Source of the DNA: Pedobacter sp. BAL39 | GTDB taxonomy: Bacteria; Bacteroidota; Bacteroidia; Sphingobacteriales; Sphingobacteriaceae | Direction of reading: 5' to 3' | Assembly (NCBI RefSeq): GCF_000170795.1 | Contig: NZ_ABCM01000010.1 | Location: forward strand, 1-64,000 | DNA: 64,000 nucleotides | Part shown: one piece after another, positions 37,200-46,415 of the stretch | Position numbering within the stretch: position 1 is the first letter of the stretch | How the letters are laid out: every line of letters starts with the position of its first letter | Translations under genes and position numbers: made by a program | Notes under the pieces: model-generated | The model's database searches: none | What the model saw: only the letters and a program-made list of their open reading frames with translations | What the model was told of the DNA's origin: nothing

Positions 37200-37301
37200 T
37201 ACATTTTGCTATGGGGAGCTACGAGTTCCCTACATCTTTGACTAAACAATCAGCCGACGAACAAACCGGCAGCGTTAAAAGACATAGCAAAATAAAAATT
37301 T

Positions 37302-37910
37302 ATGAAAAAGTTAATCTTAAGTCTGATCATCCTCGCAACTGCATCCATCAAAGTATTCAGCCAGACAGGCACCGAAAATCAAAGCTTCGGAAAGAAGCTG
37401 ATGAGTAAACTAGAATTTGGCATTAAAGCCGGTGGTAATTACAGCAATTTTATAGACGCCAATTTCGCAACGGATCCCCTGCCAGGATTTAATGCAGGCC
37501 TGACGATAGCCTACAAATTCACAAACAACTTCATGGTTCAGGAAGAATTTCTGTACTCCCTGCAAGGTGCTAAAGTTAAGGGTGGCCCACTCGGCGATCA
37601 GGACATCAAACTTTCTTACGCAGCGGTGCCGATACTGTTCAAATACAGTAGCAATATAGGATTCTATGTGGCAGCAGGCGGCCAGGCGGGTTTCAAAGTC
37701 AAGGAAGATCTTGGTGGCTTGACAGATTTAAAGTTTGCCAGGAAGATTGACTTCGGTGCTGTCGGAAGCCTGGGGTATCAGTCTAAAATGGGACTGGGAA
37801 TTGATGCCCGCTATTATTACGGGATCCAGAAAGTTTCGGAAGTCCCCTCTGCTACACTGGGCGACTTCAAAAACAACAGTATACAAGCAAGTATATTTTA
37901 TACTTTTTAG
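37302..37910 (+). CDS. Outer membrane beta-barrel protein (porin-like)
   Basis: 202 residues: signal peptide (MKKLILSLIILATASIKVFS), then the PF13568-type pattern of alternating strands (LEFGIKAGGNYSNF, FNAGLTIAYKFTNNF, FYVAAGGQAGFKVK) and a C-terminal aromatic residue (SIFYTF), as in small Bacteroidota barrels. The likely target of the adjacent LytTR system, because the repeat pair is in its promoter region. Confidence 0.85.
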   Translation: MKKLILSLIILATASIKVFSQTGTENQSFGKKLMSKLEFGIKAGGNYSNFIDANFATDPLPGFNAGLTIAYKFTNNFMVQEEFLYSLQGAKVKGGPLGDQDIKLSYAAVPILFKYSSNIGFYVAAGGQAGFKVKEDLGGLTDLKFARKIDFGAVGSLGYQSKMGLGIDARYYYGIQKVSEVPSATLGDFKNNSIQASIFYTF

Positions 37911-37962
37911 TCCCCGCTCAATATTGGAATAGCGGATCAAAAAGACCCCGCAACAGCATAGG

Positions 37963-38001
37963 AAGTGCCGCCATTCAGTTGAACACTTATTGGCGGCACT
38001 T
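37963..38001. repeat. 11-bp perfect inverted repeat in an intergenic region
   Basis: AAGTGCCGCCA (37963-37973) and TGGCGGCACTT (37991-38001) with a 17-base loop. An outer pair CCCCGC (37945-37950)/GCGGGG (38026-38031) encloses it. No U-run follows, so it is not a standard terminator, though it would block read-through from the barrel gene into the next gene. Confidence 0.65.
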
Positions 38002-38096
38002 CAATTACGGGGCTATTTGAAATAAGCGGGGCACAATTGGCCACTTCAACGCGAACGAATGGTGTGGTATTTGATCCTGAATTTGTTTTGCCGCCA

Positions 38097-38891
38097 ATGA
38101 ACTTTAAAGACCGTCTCCGGAGTATAGAATTGCCATTCATCATCGCCTATTTCACCTTATGGATATTGATCTACCTGTCTTCAAGAATTGTATTGGAAAT
38201 GGCTGTTGATGAAAAGCAGTCGACAATGCTGATCTGGGCCGCCATAGCGAGTTTCCCGCTTGTGATCTATGGAACGCTGAGGGCAGGTTTCGCCGACAAG
38301 TCTAAATGGCACGGCTTCATCGGTTATTATCTGATGTTTAGTCTATTTGGCATCTTCATGACGCAATACATGTTGATACAAGGCAAATTGCTGTATGATG
38401 TGGCTGTGCAGAATGAAGTACAGAGAAGGGTTCAGATTAAGGAAGTAAAAAGGGTATTTAGCCGAAGATCGGGTAGTAACCACACGGCAGTTACGTTTAT
38501 TTTAGACGGCAAGCCAATTACGATGAAAGCCAGGGCTTATGCCTACTTTTATCTCCAGGATAAAAAGATGATCGATATAAACTTTGGAAGGTCAGACATG
38601 GGTGATTATGTCACCAACATCGCCCTGAGCAGCGGTGATAAGGCGCATGCCCGATGGCTCCATCTTAAGGACTTTGTGTATCGGTTAAAATATATTGGCT
38701 TGATTATTCTGGCAATGATTATCGGTGGATTGATCAAGGCCCGTTATTTTCCTGCTCAACCCGGGAAGCCACCACAGAAGATGGGCTTATGGAAAATGAC
38801 CGCCATCATTATGGCCATATTAATCACTATTGTCATATTGTTATACATAGGATTGTGGGTGTATGTCACTTTCATTGCAAATTACCGATGA
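38097..38891 (+). CDS. Hypothetical integral membrane protein
   Basis: 264 residues from the ATG at 38097; an in-frame TTG at 38037 lies inside the repeat region and is less likely. Five hydrophobic helices at about residues 12-32, 48-67, 79-100, 198-217 and 232-256 flank a soluble beta-rich segment of about 80 residues. No family recognised. Confidence 0.7.
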   Translation: MNFKDRLRSIELPFIIAYFTLWILIYLSSRIVLEMAVDEKQSTMLIWAAIASFPLVIYGTLRAGFADKSKWHGFIGYYLMFSLFGIFMTQYMLIQGKLLYDVAVQNEVQRRVQIKEVKRVFSRRSGSNHTAVTFILDGKPITMKARAYAYFYLQDKKMIDINFGRSDMGDYVTNIALSSGDKAHARWLHLKDFVYRLKYIGLIILAMIIGGLIKARYFPAQPGKPPQKMGLWKMTAIIMAILITIVILLYIGLWVYVTFIANYR

Positions 38892-38915
38892 AGATAGAAA
38901 CTAGGCACATTGAAA

Positions 38916-39728
38916 ATGAGTGAACAATATTCAGGCTATGATGATTATAGAATGGCCGTGCCAGCAGCTTTCGGGCAGGTCTTCTCGCATTTTTATTTTG
39001 CAGAAAACAGATCTGGCCAGTCCATCACAAGAACGCTGCTACCCTCCTACCAAACCATATTGATCTTCAATTTCGGCACGAAGATTTCTCTTCAATCGGC
39101 ACAGAACATGCAGATTTCAATGGATAAATGTATCGTTTTGGGCCCCATTAAAAGAGCATTTAATTATTCCATGCCTGCAGATGCCGAAATGCTGGTAATC
39201 AATTTCAAAGATGATGCTTTCTACCGCTTCTTTGGCAACGCCTCCATAGCGGAACACCTGCCCATCGATCCCGATGGGTTACTACAACAGGACTGCTTCG
39301 TCGGTTTATGGACGGCGCTCAATGTAATGACCGATAACAGGGAAAGAATAGCGCACATTTTGAGATTTTGCCAACCCTATTTGCAGCATAGGAATAAGAT
39401 TGCGGAACAGCTGGCAAATTTTGACGGTCAATTTCAGAGTTCGATCAAAGCCGTTTCTACCATGAACAATCAGACGGAAAGAAATACGCAACTCAACTAT
39501 AAAAAACATTTTGGCTACACGGCGAAAGAGTTCAACCGATACAGCAGGTTCCTGAAGGCCGTCAGGATGATACCAGAACTCCTGGAACAGAACTCTAAAC
39601 CAGATTGGTTTGAACTGATCAATGCGTGTGGGTATTACGACCAGAGTCAGCTCATTCGCGACTTTAAACATTACACCAACCTGAGCCCCACCAGGTATCT
39701 GAAATTCCAACGGGACATTTGCGGCTAA
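38916..39728 (+). CDS. AraC-family transcriptional regulator
   Basis: 270 residues from the ATG at 38916. The N-terminal 170 residues are a cupin-like sensor resembling the DUF6597 group (SYQTILIFNFGTKISL, CIVLGPIKRAF). The C-terminal AraC domain has FGYTAKEFNRYSRFLKAV and ACGYYDQSQLIRDFKHYTNLSPTRYL. It lies 78 bases before, and on the same strand as, a quinone reductase gene that it may control. Confidence 0.93.
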   Translation: MSEQYSGYDDYRMAVPAAFGQVFSHFYFAENRSGQSITRTLLPSYQTILIFNFGTKISLQSAQNMQISMDKCIVLGPIKRAFNYSMPADAEMLVINFKDDAFYRFFGNASIAEHLPIDPDGLLQQDCFVGLWTALNVMTDNRERIAHILRFCQPYLQHRNKIAEQLANFDGQFQSSIKAVSTMNNQTERNTQLNYKKHFGYTAKEFNRYSRFLKAVRMIPELLEQNSKPDWFELINACGYYDQSQLIRDFKHYTNLSPTRYLKFQRDICG

Positions 39729-39806
39729 CCTGATTTCGCTTTCTTACAATTCCGGTAAGCCCCTCATCCCTAGATTTGTTTCATCAGCTAATTAAAATTA
39801 TATACG

Positions 39807-40379
39807 ATGAAACAGTTAATCATTTTTGCCCATCCCAATCCCGATAGTTTAAACGGCCATATCAAAAACGTACTGGTAGCACATCTGGAGCAAAACGGAC
39901 ACGAAATCATGGTGAGAGACCTCTACGAATTAGGTTTCAATCCAGTGTTATCACTTACTGACCTGTCGGGACAATTACAGGGCTCCGTAGCCGATGATGT
40001 CGCTATTGAGCAGGACTGGATCCGCTGGGCGGAACGGATTACCTTTATCTATCCAATCTGGTGGACAGGTTTGCCAGCAATCATGAAAGGTTATATCGAC
40101 CGTGTTTTTAGTTATGGCTTTGCTTATAGCTATACCGGGGGAGTCCAGGAAGGACTTTTAAAAGGCAAGGAAGTGGTCATTATTAATAGCCATGGAAAAT
40201 CCCATGAGGAGTACCTTGCCAATGGACTGGGACCGGCACTCTCCCTTGCTGCCGACAAGGGCATGTACAGCTACTGTGGCCTGAAGATCGTTCAACATCT
40301 GTTTCTTGACAAGGCAGACAGGGCTCGATCAGAAGGCATAAAGAACTGGGAAGTTCAGGTAAAAGCGATCTTTAACTAG
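39807..40379 (+). CDS. NAD(P)H:quinone oxidoreductase-like flavodoxin-fold protein
   Basis: 190 residues, Flavodoxin_2 family: IIFAHPNPDSLNGHI for the FMN/FAD phosphate loop, FIYPIWWTGLPAIMKGYIDRVFSYGFAY for the isoalloxazine-binding region. These MdaB/KefF-like enzymes reduce quinones by two electrons. The AraC-type gene upstream suggests inducible expression. A bidirectional terminator follows. Confidence 0.93.
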   Translation: MKQLIIFAHPNPDSLNGHIKNVLVAHLEQNGHEIMVRDLYELGFNPVLSLTDLSGQLQGSVADDVAIEQDWIRWAERITFIYPIWWTGLPAIMKGYIDRVFSYGFAYSYTGGVQEGLLKGKEVVIINSHGKSHEEYLANGLGPALSLAADKGMYSYCGLKIVQHLFLDKADRARSEGIKNWEVQVKAIFN

Positions 40380-40441
40380 AGGTACTCCATCTACAATAAT
40401 TATTTTTGTGTTGCCTAAGACCAGCATTCGGGCATATAAAT

Positions 40442-40480
40442 AAAAATCCCGGATCACGATGATAGCGATCCGGGATTTAA
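40442..40480. terminator. Bidirectional Rho-independent terminator
   Basis: AAATCCCGGATC (40444-40455) and GATCCGGGATTT (40467-40478) form a perfect 12-bp stem with A/T-rich flanks, placed between the converging quinone reductase and lipoprotein genes. Confidence 0.85.
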
Positions 40481-40516
40481 CACCAGGACATTCCCTCCCG
40501 GCATAATTTGTAAATA

Positions 40517-40990
40517 CTAATAATCGTATTTATGCGTGTAATCTGACGTTGCAGTCACTACGAAATCTTTATCATCGGTAACCACAACTCCATTCACCTC
40601 AGTCTTAAAGCTTACTTTGAAGGAAGGGTTTGTTGCTCCTGGATTTAAACACTGTTGGCTTGTGGTAACTAATTTTAAAGGTGTAATACTTTCGATTACG
40701 TAAGTTTTAGTACCGCCCAAGAAATCATTCTCTCCCAATGAGATACCTGTTTCGTTATTTTTGGTCACTCCATTGACTTTCCAGATGGTGTTCGAATTGT
40801 TCGAACTCGCGCCGACAAAAACGAAGGAAACATAGTCTTGCTCTTCAACACCATCAACAGTAACCGTGAACTTAATATTCTTATTTTCAGAGTCTCCAGG
40901 TGTCTCGTTACTATCTTTTTTACAAGAAACTACTAACGTGAGCATCAATACGGGAAGGATCGAGAAAAGTACTTTTTTTAAATTTTTCAT
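40517..40990 (-). CDS. Hypothetical lipoprotein
   Basis: 157 residues from the ATG at 40990, chosen because it starts a lipoprotein signal (MKNLKKVLFSILPVLMLTLVVSCKKD). The longer frame upstream has no such logic. The mature part is beta-rich with two conserved-looking segments (IKFTVTVDGVEEQDYVSF, PSFKVSFKTEVNGV), suggesting an Ig-like surface protein. Function unknown. Confidence 0.75.
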   Translation of the reverse strand: MKNLKKVLFSILPVLMLTLVVSCKKDSNETPGDSENKNIKFTVTVDGVEEQDYVSFVFVGASSNNSNTIWKVNGVTKNNETGISLGENDFLGGTKTYVIESITPLKLVTTSQQCLNPGATNPSFKVSFKTEVNGVVVTDDKDFVVTATSDYTHKYDY

Positions 40991-41174
40991 AAATGATGTT
41001 ATATTAATTGGATGTTTTTTCACAGAAAAACAATAACTATGCCAGAGGGAGTATAAATCTCTCATTAGTATAGCAATCCAATCGTAATACGTTATCAGCA
41101 ATCCGTCGATTTCAACCCCTATCCAAAAGAAATTCAGACACATAGATTACATCATCAACCTCTTCAACTAATGG

Positions 41175-41750
41175 TCATCGCGAGCCAGCGTTATTTAGCT
41201 CTTTATATAAATTATCCAAAAAGGCCTGTTGACTTGCATTGTCTTTGAAATACCGCTGATAAAGCACACTACAACTCTGGACATCTGAAATATTTTTTGT
41301 GTTAAAAGACCAATCATCCGTGTGCTTAACAGCGATGCCTAAGTTTTCACTGCAGCTTTGCCAAAGCTCAGAGAACTTCGTTTTTTTATCGCCGCTAAGC
41401 TTTTCAAAATCTGCAGAAACCGTAAATCCACGCATTTCCGAATTAAAAAACTTTGTGATGGAAGTTATGGGCACGCCACCCCAGTCTAGTGTTTCGCCTT
41501 GAGGAAGATCAATGGTGGTCAGCTTTCGCTCATTCATTATTTTATCTTGTTTTCCCTTTTTAAAGAGCTGCTTTTCATAAACAAGTTTTGTACCCACAGG
41601 CACTGCTATTTTTTTAACGACCAGCGGTGTTGTGGTAATAAAATAGGGATAATTCGGTGCCGAATTTCCACCCGTAGGATTCATATTTCCCACACATCCG
41701 GTTAATGTGCCTAAGCCCAATAAAAAAGACGAAAGTTTGAAAATTTTCAT
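41175..41750 (-). CDS. Hypothetical lipoprotein
   Basis: 191 residues with a lipobox (LTGCVG) at residues 17-20. It lies 4 bases after the SGNH hydrolase stop, so the two share a transcript. The mature part has no motif I recognise. It is probably periplasmic or outer-membrane bound and may support the hydrolase. Confidence 0.75.
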   Translation of the reverse strand: MKIFKLSSFLLGLGTLTGCVGNMNPTGGNSAPNYPYFITTTPLVVKKIAVPVGTKLVYEKQLFKKGKQDKIMNERKLTTIDLPQGETLDWGGVPITSITKFFNSEMRGFTVSADFEKLSGDKKTKFSELWQSCSENLGIAVKHTDDWSFNTKNISDVQSCSVLYQRYFKDNASQQAFLDNLYKELNNAGSR

Positions 41751-41754
41751 ATCA

Positions 41755-42474
41755 CTAAAACCATTTCATAATTTCATCTGCGATGAGTTGATTACCCGCT
41801 TCGTTTGGGTGGTTTACCCATCCCATATAAGGTTTTACGCCCTCTGATGACGCAGCCTTAAGTTTAAACTGACTAAAGCTATCAGCTAATCCGATGTTGT
41901 ATTGCTTTGCTAAATCCGTAATTTGATCAGTAAATGCCTGTAAATCATTTCCTGCTTTCATTATATCTACGCGCTGATCAGTCGATGGGGTCATCAGGAT
42001 TACCTTAATATTATTTTTCAATGCATTCTTAATAATTTTTTCTGAAGCTGCCCTGGCTTTCGATTTACCAATGCCCATGTCATTTAAGGCATAATCGATA
42101 AAGAGCACATCCGGCTTATGAACAAGAACATCGCTTTCAAACCGTTTCTCTCCCGATTCTGAATTTTCTCCACCAATCGCTGTAATAATAATGTTAATTA
42201 CCGCGTAAGGATACTTTGCCTTGAGCGCCTTAAGGGTCAGGTAGGGATAGGATCCAAATGTATCCACGACCGGCGTATTTACATATCCGGAGGGAACAGA
42301 GTGCCCGTGAAATACAAGATTTATGGTTTTATTGTCTGGCCATTCCTTTTTTAGCTCAAGCTTGATGTCATTTAAATAAGTAGTGAAATTAGCCTGCCCG
42401 GACACACCATTGACCTGGAAGCAGGTAAACAATAGAAGGAAAAAGAGAAAATTGTTCATTTGCTGAGTTTTCAT
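41755..42474 (-). CDS. Secreted SGNH/GDSL-type hydrolase
   Basis: 239 residues from the ATG at 42474, which gives a signal peptide ending near NGVSGQ. The esterase blocks are visible: block I FHGHSVPSGY (GHS instead of the usual GDS, Ser nucleophile kept), block II IGGENS with Gly, block III DYALND (Asn), and block V VNHPNEAGNQ (catalytic His). Likely removes acyl groups from glycans or lipids outside the cytoplasm. Shares a transcript with a lipoprotein gene. Confidence 0.85.
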   Translation of the reverse strand: MKTQQMNNFLFFLLLFTCFQVNGVSGQANFTTYLNDIKLELKKEWPDNKTINLVFHGHSVPSGYVNTPVVDTFGSYPYLTLKALKAKYPYAVINIIITAIGGENSESGEKRFESDVLVHKPDVLFIDYALNDMGIGKSKARAASEKIIKNALKNNIKVILMTPSTDQRVDIMKAGNDLQAFTDQITDLAKQYNIGLADSFSQFKLKAASSEGVKPYMGWVNHPNEAGNQLIADEIMKWF

Positions 42475-42544
42475 CACAATATCGATATTTCGGATGATTG
42501 TTTGATGAGATGATTGCAATACCGAGAACCAGTGGTTTCAGAAA

Positions 42545-43270
42545 CTAACTCTCCGGAGATATCAGTCCCTCCGAGTAAGCACTGAAGAAATCTTTCCTAT
42601 AAACATCTCCAAGCGGCAGTTCAAAGCCATTAATATAGACTGTATGGTGGTCAAAGGATTCAATGAAACGCTTATTGACCACATAGGATTTGCTGATGCG
42701 TATAAAAACATCTTGCGGTATTTTCTGATGGAAAGTTTTCAGATTCATTGCCGTGATCAATTTTAGATTGACAGTATGAATGACAACATAATCTTTTAAT
42801 CCCTCGACATATTTAATCTCATCAAATCTGACCTTGTAGAACCGCCTTTCCGATTTGATCAGCAGGAAGTCCTCCGTCTTACCTTCAAGCGTATTTTGCT
42901 CCGGATTATTATCCAGCATGATCTTATACGCCTCAGCTTTTCGGATTGACTTCTGCAACTTTAGCTGATCAATCGGTTTCAACAAGTAGTCTATTGCATC
43001 CAACTCATAACTTTTCAGGGCATATTGAGGATAGGCAGTGGTAAAGACTACCATGGTAGTATCCGGTAACTGTGAAGCAAAATCAAGGCCGGTAACCATT
43101 GGCATTTCAATATCCAGAAAGATCAGATCAACGGAATGATGTTGCAAAAAGTCCTGAGCAGTGAGTGCATTTGAGAAGTCCCCCGAAATTTCGATTGTTG
43201 AAATTTCTGAGATTAAAGCCCTCATCTCTGCCCTGGCCAGCGGTTCATCATCTACAATGATACAATTCAT
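42545..43270 (-). CDS. LytTR-family response regulator (second system)
   Basis: 241 residues: receiver with Asp in LIFLDIEMPMVTG and Lys in YLLKPI; LytTR domain with YVEGLKDYVVIH and FIRISKSYVVNKRFIE. Its start overlaps the kinase stop by 4 bases, so the two are coupled. Confidence 0.95.
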   Translation of the reverse strand: MNCIIVDDEPLARAEMRALISEISTIEISGDFSNALTAQDFLQHHSVDLIFLDIEMPMVTGLDFASQLPDTTMVVFTTAYPQYALKSYELDAIDYLLKPIDQLKLQKSIRKAEAYKIMLDNNPEQNTLEGKTEDFLLIKSERRFYKVRFDEIKYVEGLKDYVVIHTVNLKLITAMNLKTFHQKIPQDVFIRISKSYVVNKRFIESFDHHTVYINGFELPLGDVYRKDFFSAYSEGLISPES

Positions 43271-44430
43271 AATGGTATAGTCAGGGTTACTTTAAATTGA
43301 TTGGGTTGATTTTCAATATCCAGCGCATAATTCTGCGAGTAGAGTAATTCCAGTCTTCGTTTAATATTGATCAACCCCAGTCCGTTATTTTTCTGATCAG
43401 CACCGTCAAAATTCGGATCTTTAGAATTGACACAGCTAAAATGAAGTTGATCTTGTGTAATATCTATTTTGATGCTGATGCTGGAAATACCTTCACTGAC
43501 ATTTACGCTATGCTTGACCGCATTTTCAACGAACGTAGTAAACAGATTTGGGGGTACATAAACTGAATTTAACGCCGAATCTATAGCTGATGTATCGAAA
43601 TCAATACTAAGCCGATCCCGTCGTATCATCTCAAGCTCCAAAAAATTAGACAGAAAAACAATCTCGGAACGGAGTAAGGTCCGCTCATCATTATTCTCAT
43701 AGATTTGATAACGTAAAAACTCAGACAGTTTCATAATAACATGAGTAGCCTTCTCGGGATTAGTGCGTACTAAGGCCTTAATCCCATTAAGCATATTAAA
43801 AAGAAAATGAGGATTAATTTGATTCTTCAACTCATTCAGTTCCATACTGAGTGTGATGTTCTTCAAATCAGTTATTCTCTGACTATCCCTCGTCCAGCGC
43901 TGAAATAGTTTAATCATCGTGGTCATCAGAATGATTGGAACCAGGATAATGAAACCATCGTAAAATCCTCGTTCAACCGGATCATGAAAATGATTCCCGT
44001 GTGTATCGGAGGGGCTCAATATGCTATCCAGTATCATGGACATTCCCACCATACATATCGAGACTACTGTGGATAGCAGGACAAAATAAAGCACATATTT
44101 GCCTCTGAAAAAAAATAGCGGAACGAGTATAAACATGTTCACGTAACACATCAATACCAGTCCGGAAAAAACACAAAGTAGCCTGTAAATCTTCAACAAA
44201 CCGGAGTTTCCATACTGCCAGTTGGAAAAGAAAATCACCAGCAACATCGCGACCAATAATACTGCATGACGCAGTATACTATGCCGGTCATCTACAATAA
44301 GCTGCTGGAGTCTGGAGTCTTTAAGTTCAGGGTCTTTCATCAGTTGGTTTAGCCGCTCAAAGATACGAGTCTTATCTTTCTCTGTGTTTTGTATTATACC
44401 AAACCATTCTTTTCTTATACAAAATTCCAA
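43267..44430 (-). CDS. LytS-type sensor histidine kinase (second system)
   Basis: 387 residues in the longest form; an ATG at 44340 would remove 30 residues and place the repeats at 44395-44472 fully upstream. Four membrane segments at about 60-185, then the His_kinase domain (LKNQINPHFLFNMLNGIKAL, the phosphoacceptor His near residue 211) and an ATPase part ending NNGLGLINIKRRLELLY. Cognate partner of the downstream LytTR regulator. Confidence 0.93.
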   Translation of the reverse strand: MEFCIRKEWFGIIQNTEKDKTRIFERLNQLMKDPELKDSRLQQLIVDDRHSILRHAVLLVAMLLVIFFSNWQYGNSGLLKIYRLLCVFSGLVLMCYVNMFILVPLFFFRGKYVLYFVLLSTVVSICMVGMSMILDSILSPSDTHGNHFHDPVERGFYDGFIILVPIILMTTMIKLFQRWTRDSQRITDLKNITLSMELNELKNQINPHFLFNMLNGIKALVRTNPEKATHVIMKLSEFLRYQIYENNDERTLLRSEIVFLSNFLELEMIRRDRLSIDFDTSAIDSALNSVYVPPNLFTTFVENAVKHSVNVSEGISSISIKIDITQDQLHFSCVNSKDPNFDGADQKNNGLGLINIKRRLELLYSQNYALDIENQPNQFKVTLTIPL

Positions 44431-44472
44431 GGCCCTCTGGTTTGGTATAAATTGTAAGTGCTTTGGTATAAA
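44395..44472. promoter_or_regulatory. Candidate LytTR operator: TTTGGTATA repeats, two of them 21 bp apart
   Basis: TTTGGTATAAA starts at 44441 and again at 44462, exactly 21 bp apart; an inverted copy TATACCAAACC lies at 44395-44405. They sit between the kinase gene (minus strand) and the secreted protein gene at 44557 (plus strand), the same arrangement as in the first LytTR system. Confidence 0.55.
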
Positions 44473-44556
44473 AACAAAAATGAGGAATTAGAAAACAGCT
44501 TCCTTTGTGCTATAAATAGCGTATTTCCATCCAAATCCATCAATTTTTGAACACAT

Positions 44557-45576
44557 ATGATCAGACAGACACTGGCAGCAATAAGCCTGCTGACGTTATC
44601 AGCAGAATGCTTTTCTCAATCCATAGACAGCATCCCGAAGACGAGGAAAGACAGTTTGAATTTACCTAAAGGCGTAGTTACTGCAGTGGCAGATAAATTT
44701 GCAGTTACCCGCCCTCTGAATATTGAATTTGCCAATGCTGCTGCATATAATTACAAATCCGAAAGGGGTACAGAAAGATTACCAGATAGCAAAGTTCGTA
44801 AATTCGAACAGACCAAAGTAAGCGCCAACATCAATTTCATCAGAAAGAAAACCTGGCTGCTGACTGCTACCCTTGGATACCGGGGCACTTCAAGCGAGGC
44901 AGAGATTGTTCAAGATAACAGGACTGAGGACCTTGTCCTAAAAGATGACTTCCACTACCTATTTTCTGCGGTTACTTTCACCTATTTTTCTACGCTATTC
45001 AAGAAGCGTACGTTCTACTCCTCCACATTCTTCGTTGATGGCAGTGACAAACATGTTGAACGGGTAAAGGGAATATTTACAGGGACGATGTTATTGACCG
45101 CCAACAAGAAAACTAAAATGACAGTCGGGGTTTTAGTAAACGTAGACCCCAGTGCGCAGACTCCATTTATCCCTACCTTCTCCTATGAACACAAGTTCAG
45201 CAACGGGCTGATCGCAGACATCACGCTTCCCCGGAGCATGTATCTTCGTAAGTTCATCTTCAAAAATAATGGTAGGTTATCGGCAGGAATGGAACTCGAT
45301 CAGACAACCTTTTACCTGTACAATCTGGAAGGCACCAACCAAAAATACGAATATCGTCAGCTCGACATCAATCCCGGATTAGTTTACGAACATGCCATAG
45401 GAAAATATTTCATGCTGACAGGGAAATCCGGAATAAAGCTGACACCGAACGGAAGGCTTTTCAGGAAGGAAGATACCTTTGGAGACCCGTTGTATCAAAT
45501 TACGCCTGATCCAACTTTCTATTTTAATGTTGGTGTTTCCTTCAATCCATTTTCAGTGTTTGGAAAGAAACGTTAA
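44557..45576 (+). CDS. Secreted outer-membrane-type beta-barrel protein
   Basis: 339 residues: signal peptide (cleavage near CFSQ), a short linker, then about 280 residues of alternating strands with aromatic ends (INFIRKKTWLLTATLGYRG, FTYFSTLFKKRTFYSSTFFVDG, FYFNVGVSFNPF). Resembles DUF6268-like barrels, but the family is not certain. The likely target of the divergent LytTR system. Confidence 0.75.
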   Translation: MIRQTLAAISLLTLSAECFSQSIDSIPKTRKDSLNLPKGVVTAVADKFAVTRPLNIEFANAAAYNYKSERGTERLPDSKVRKFEQTKVSANINFIRKKTWLLTATLGYRGTSSEAEIVQDNRTEDLVLKDDFHYLFSAVTFTYFSTLFKKRTFYSSTFFVDGSDKHVERVKGIFTGTMLLTANKKTKMTVGVLVNVDPSAQTPFIPTFSYEHKFSNGLIADITLPRSMYLRKFIFKNNGRLSAGMELDQTTFYLYNLEGTNQKYEYRQLDINPGLVYEHAIGKYFMLTGKSGIKLTPNGRLFRKEDTFGDPLYQITPDPTFYFNVGVSFNPFSVFGKKR

Positions 45577-45613
45577 TGATGTGATTTGAGCAGCTGAAAC
45601 ATTGACTTTCATT

Positions 45614-45635
45614 ACCCTTAAACTAGTTTAAGGGT
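45614..45635. promoter_or_regulatory. 22-bp perfect palindrome, candidate Crp/Fnr-family operator (or terminator)
   Basis: ACCCTTAAACT followed by its exact complement. The same ACCCTTAAACTAGTT string recurs at 47094-47108 beside the Crp/Fnr-type gene. The TTTT just after the palindrome means it might also terminate the upstream gene. Confidence 0.55.
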
Positions 45636-45715
45636 TTTAATTGAACTATGTTATAGACAGGTGGCCTGCTTTTTCGTGAGATTTGCTTAGACTTATTTAT
45701 TTGACGATGCCAGAG

Positions 45716-46405
45716 ATGAAAAAGACAATAATTGCGACCGTTATATTCCTAACCACTACCTGCACTGGATTTATCAACAGTATAAACGCGCAGGTAATTT
45801 CACTGAACAAAGACAACCTTGTCCCCCACCTCGTCGAGATGTCCATAGAAAAACGGAATGGAAAAGAAATGGTAAGAGTAGTTAAATCCAGATTAGTCAT
45901 TGAGGCCGACGAACCTACCTATGTAAAAATTAAAGATTTTGATTTTCAGGATGGCACCATCGAATTAAAAGTCATGGGGAAGCTCCTTCCAAATGCATCG
46001 GATAGCGCCAGGGCATTCATTGGTCTTTCTTTTAGAATTAACAATGATGACTCTAAATTTGAAAATATATATCTGAGGCCAACAAATGGCATCGCCATGA
46101 ATCAGATCAGGAGGAACAGGTCTGTTCAATATTTTTCCTATCCGGACTTTAAGTTCTTTCATTCGCGAAAAACCAATCCTGGAGAATTTGAGACCTATGC
46201 GGATATCGCACCTGGAGAATGGATAAAGATGAAAATTGTGGTGAAAGGTGCAAATGCGAAGTTATACCTTAACGACAGTAAAAACCCAAATATGATTGTG
46301 AATAACATGAAAATGGGTGCAGATCAAACAGGTGCACTAGGACTGTGGGTTGATATAGGTACAGAAGGATTCTTTTCAGATTTAATCGTTACCAAAAACA
46401 AATGA
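45716..46405 (+). CDS. Secreted DUF1080/LamG-like protein
   Basis: 229 residues from the ATG at 45716, which starts the signal peptide (MKKTIIATVIFLTTTCTGF). The remainder is a single jelly-roll-like domain (FDFQDGTIELKVMGK, AFIGLSFRINNDD, GEWIKMKIVVKGANAKLYLN, GALGLWVDIGTEGFFSDLIV) of the concanavalin/3-keto-disaccharide hydrolase type; catalytic residues are not evident, so a binding role is possible. It converges with the Crp/Fnr-type gene. Confidence 0.75.
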   Translation: MKKTIIATVIFLTTTCTGFINSINAQVISLNKDNLVPHLVEMSIEKRNGKEMVRVVKSRLVIEADEPTYVKIKDFDFQDGTIELKVMGKLLPNASDSARAFIGLSFRINNDDSKFENIYLRPTNGIAMNQIRRNRSVQYFSYPDFKFFHSRKTNPGEFETYADIAPGEWIKMKIVVKGANAKLYLNDSKNPNMIVNNMKMGADQTGALGLWVDIGTEGFFSDLIVTKNK

Positions 46406-46415
46406 GACGTATCTC

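Noticed and set aside
37937..38143. 68-codon minus-strand frame
   Set aside because: Antisense to the nested inverted repeats and the start of the membrane protein gene; no support.
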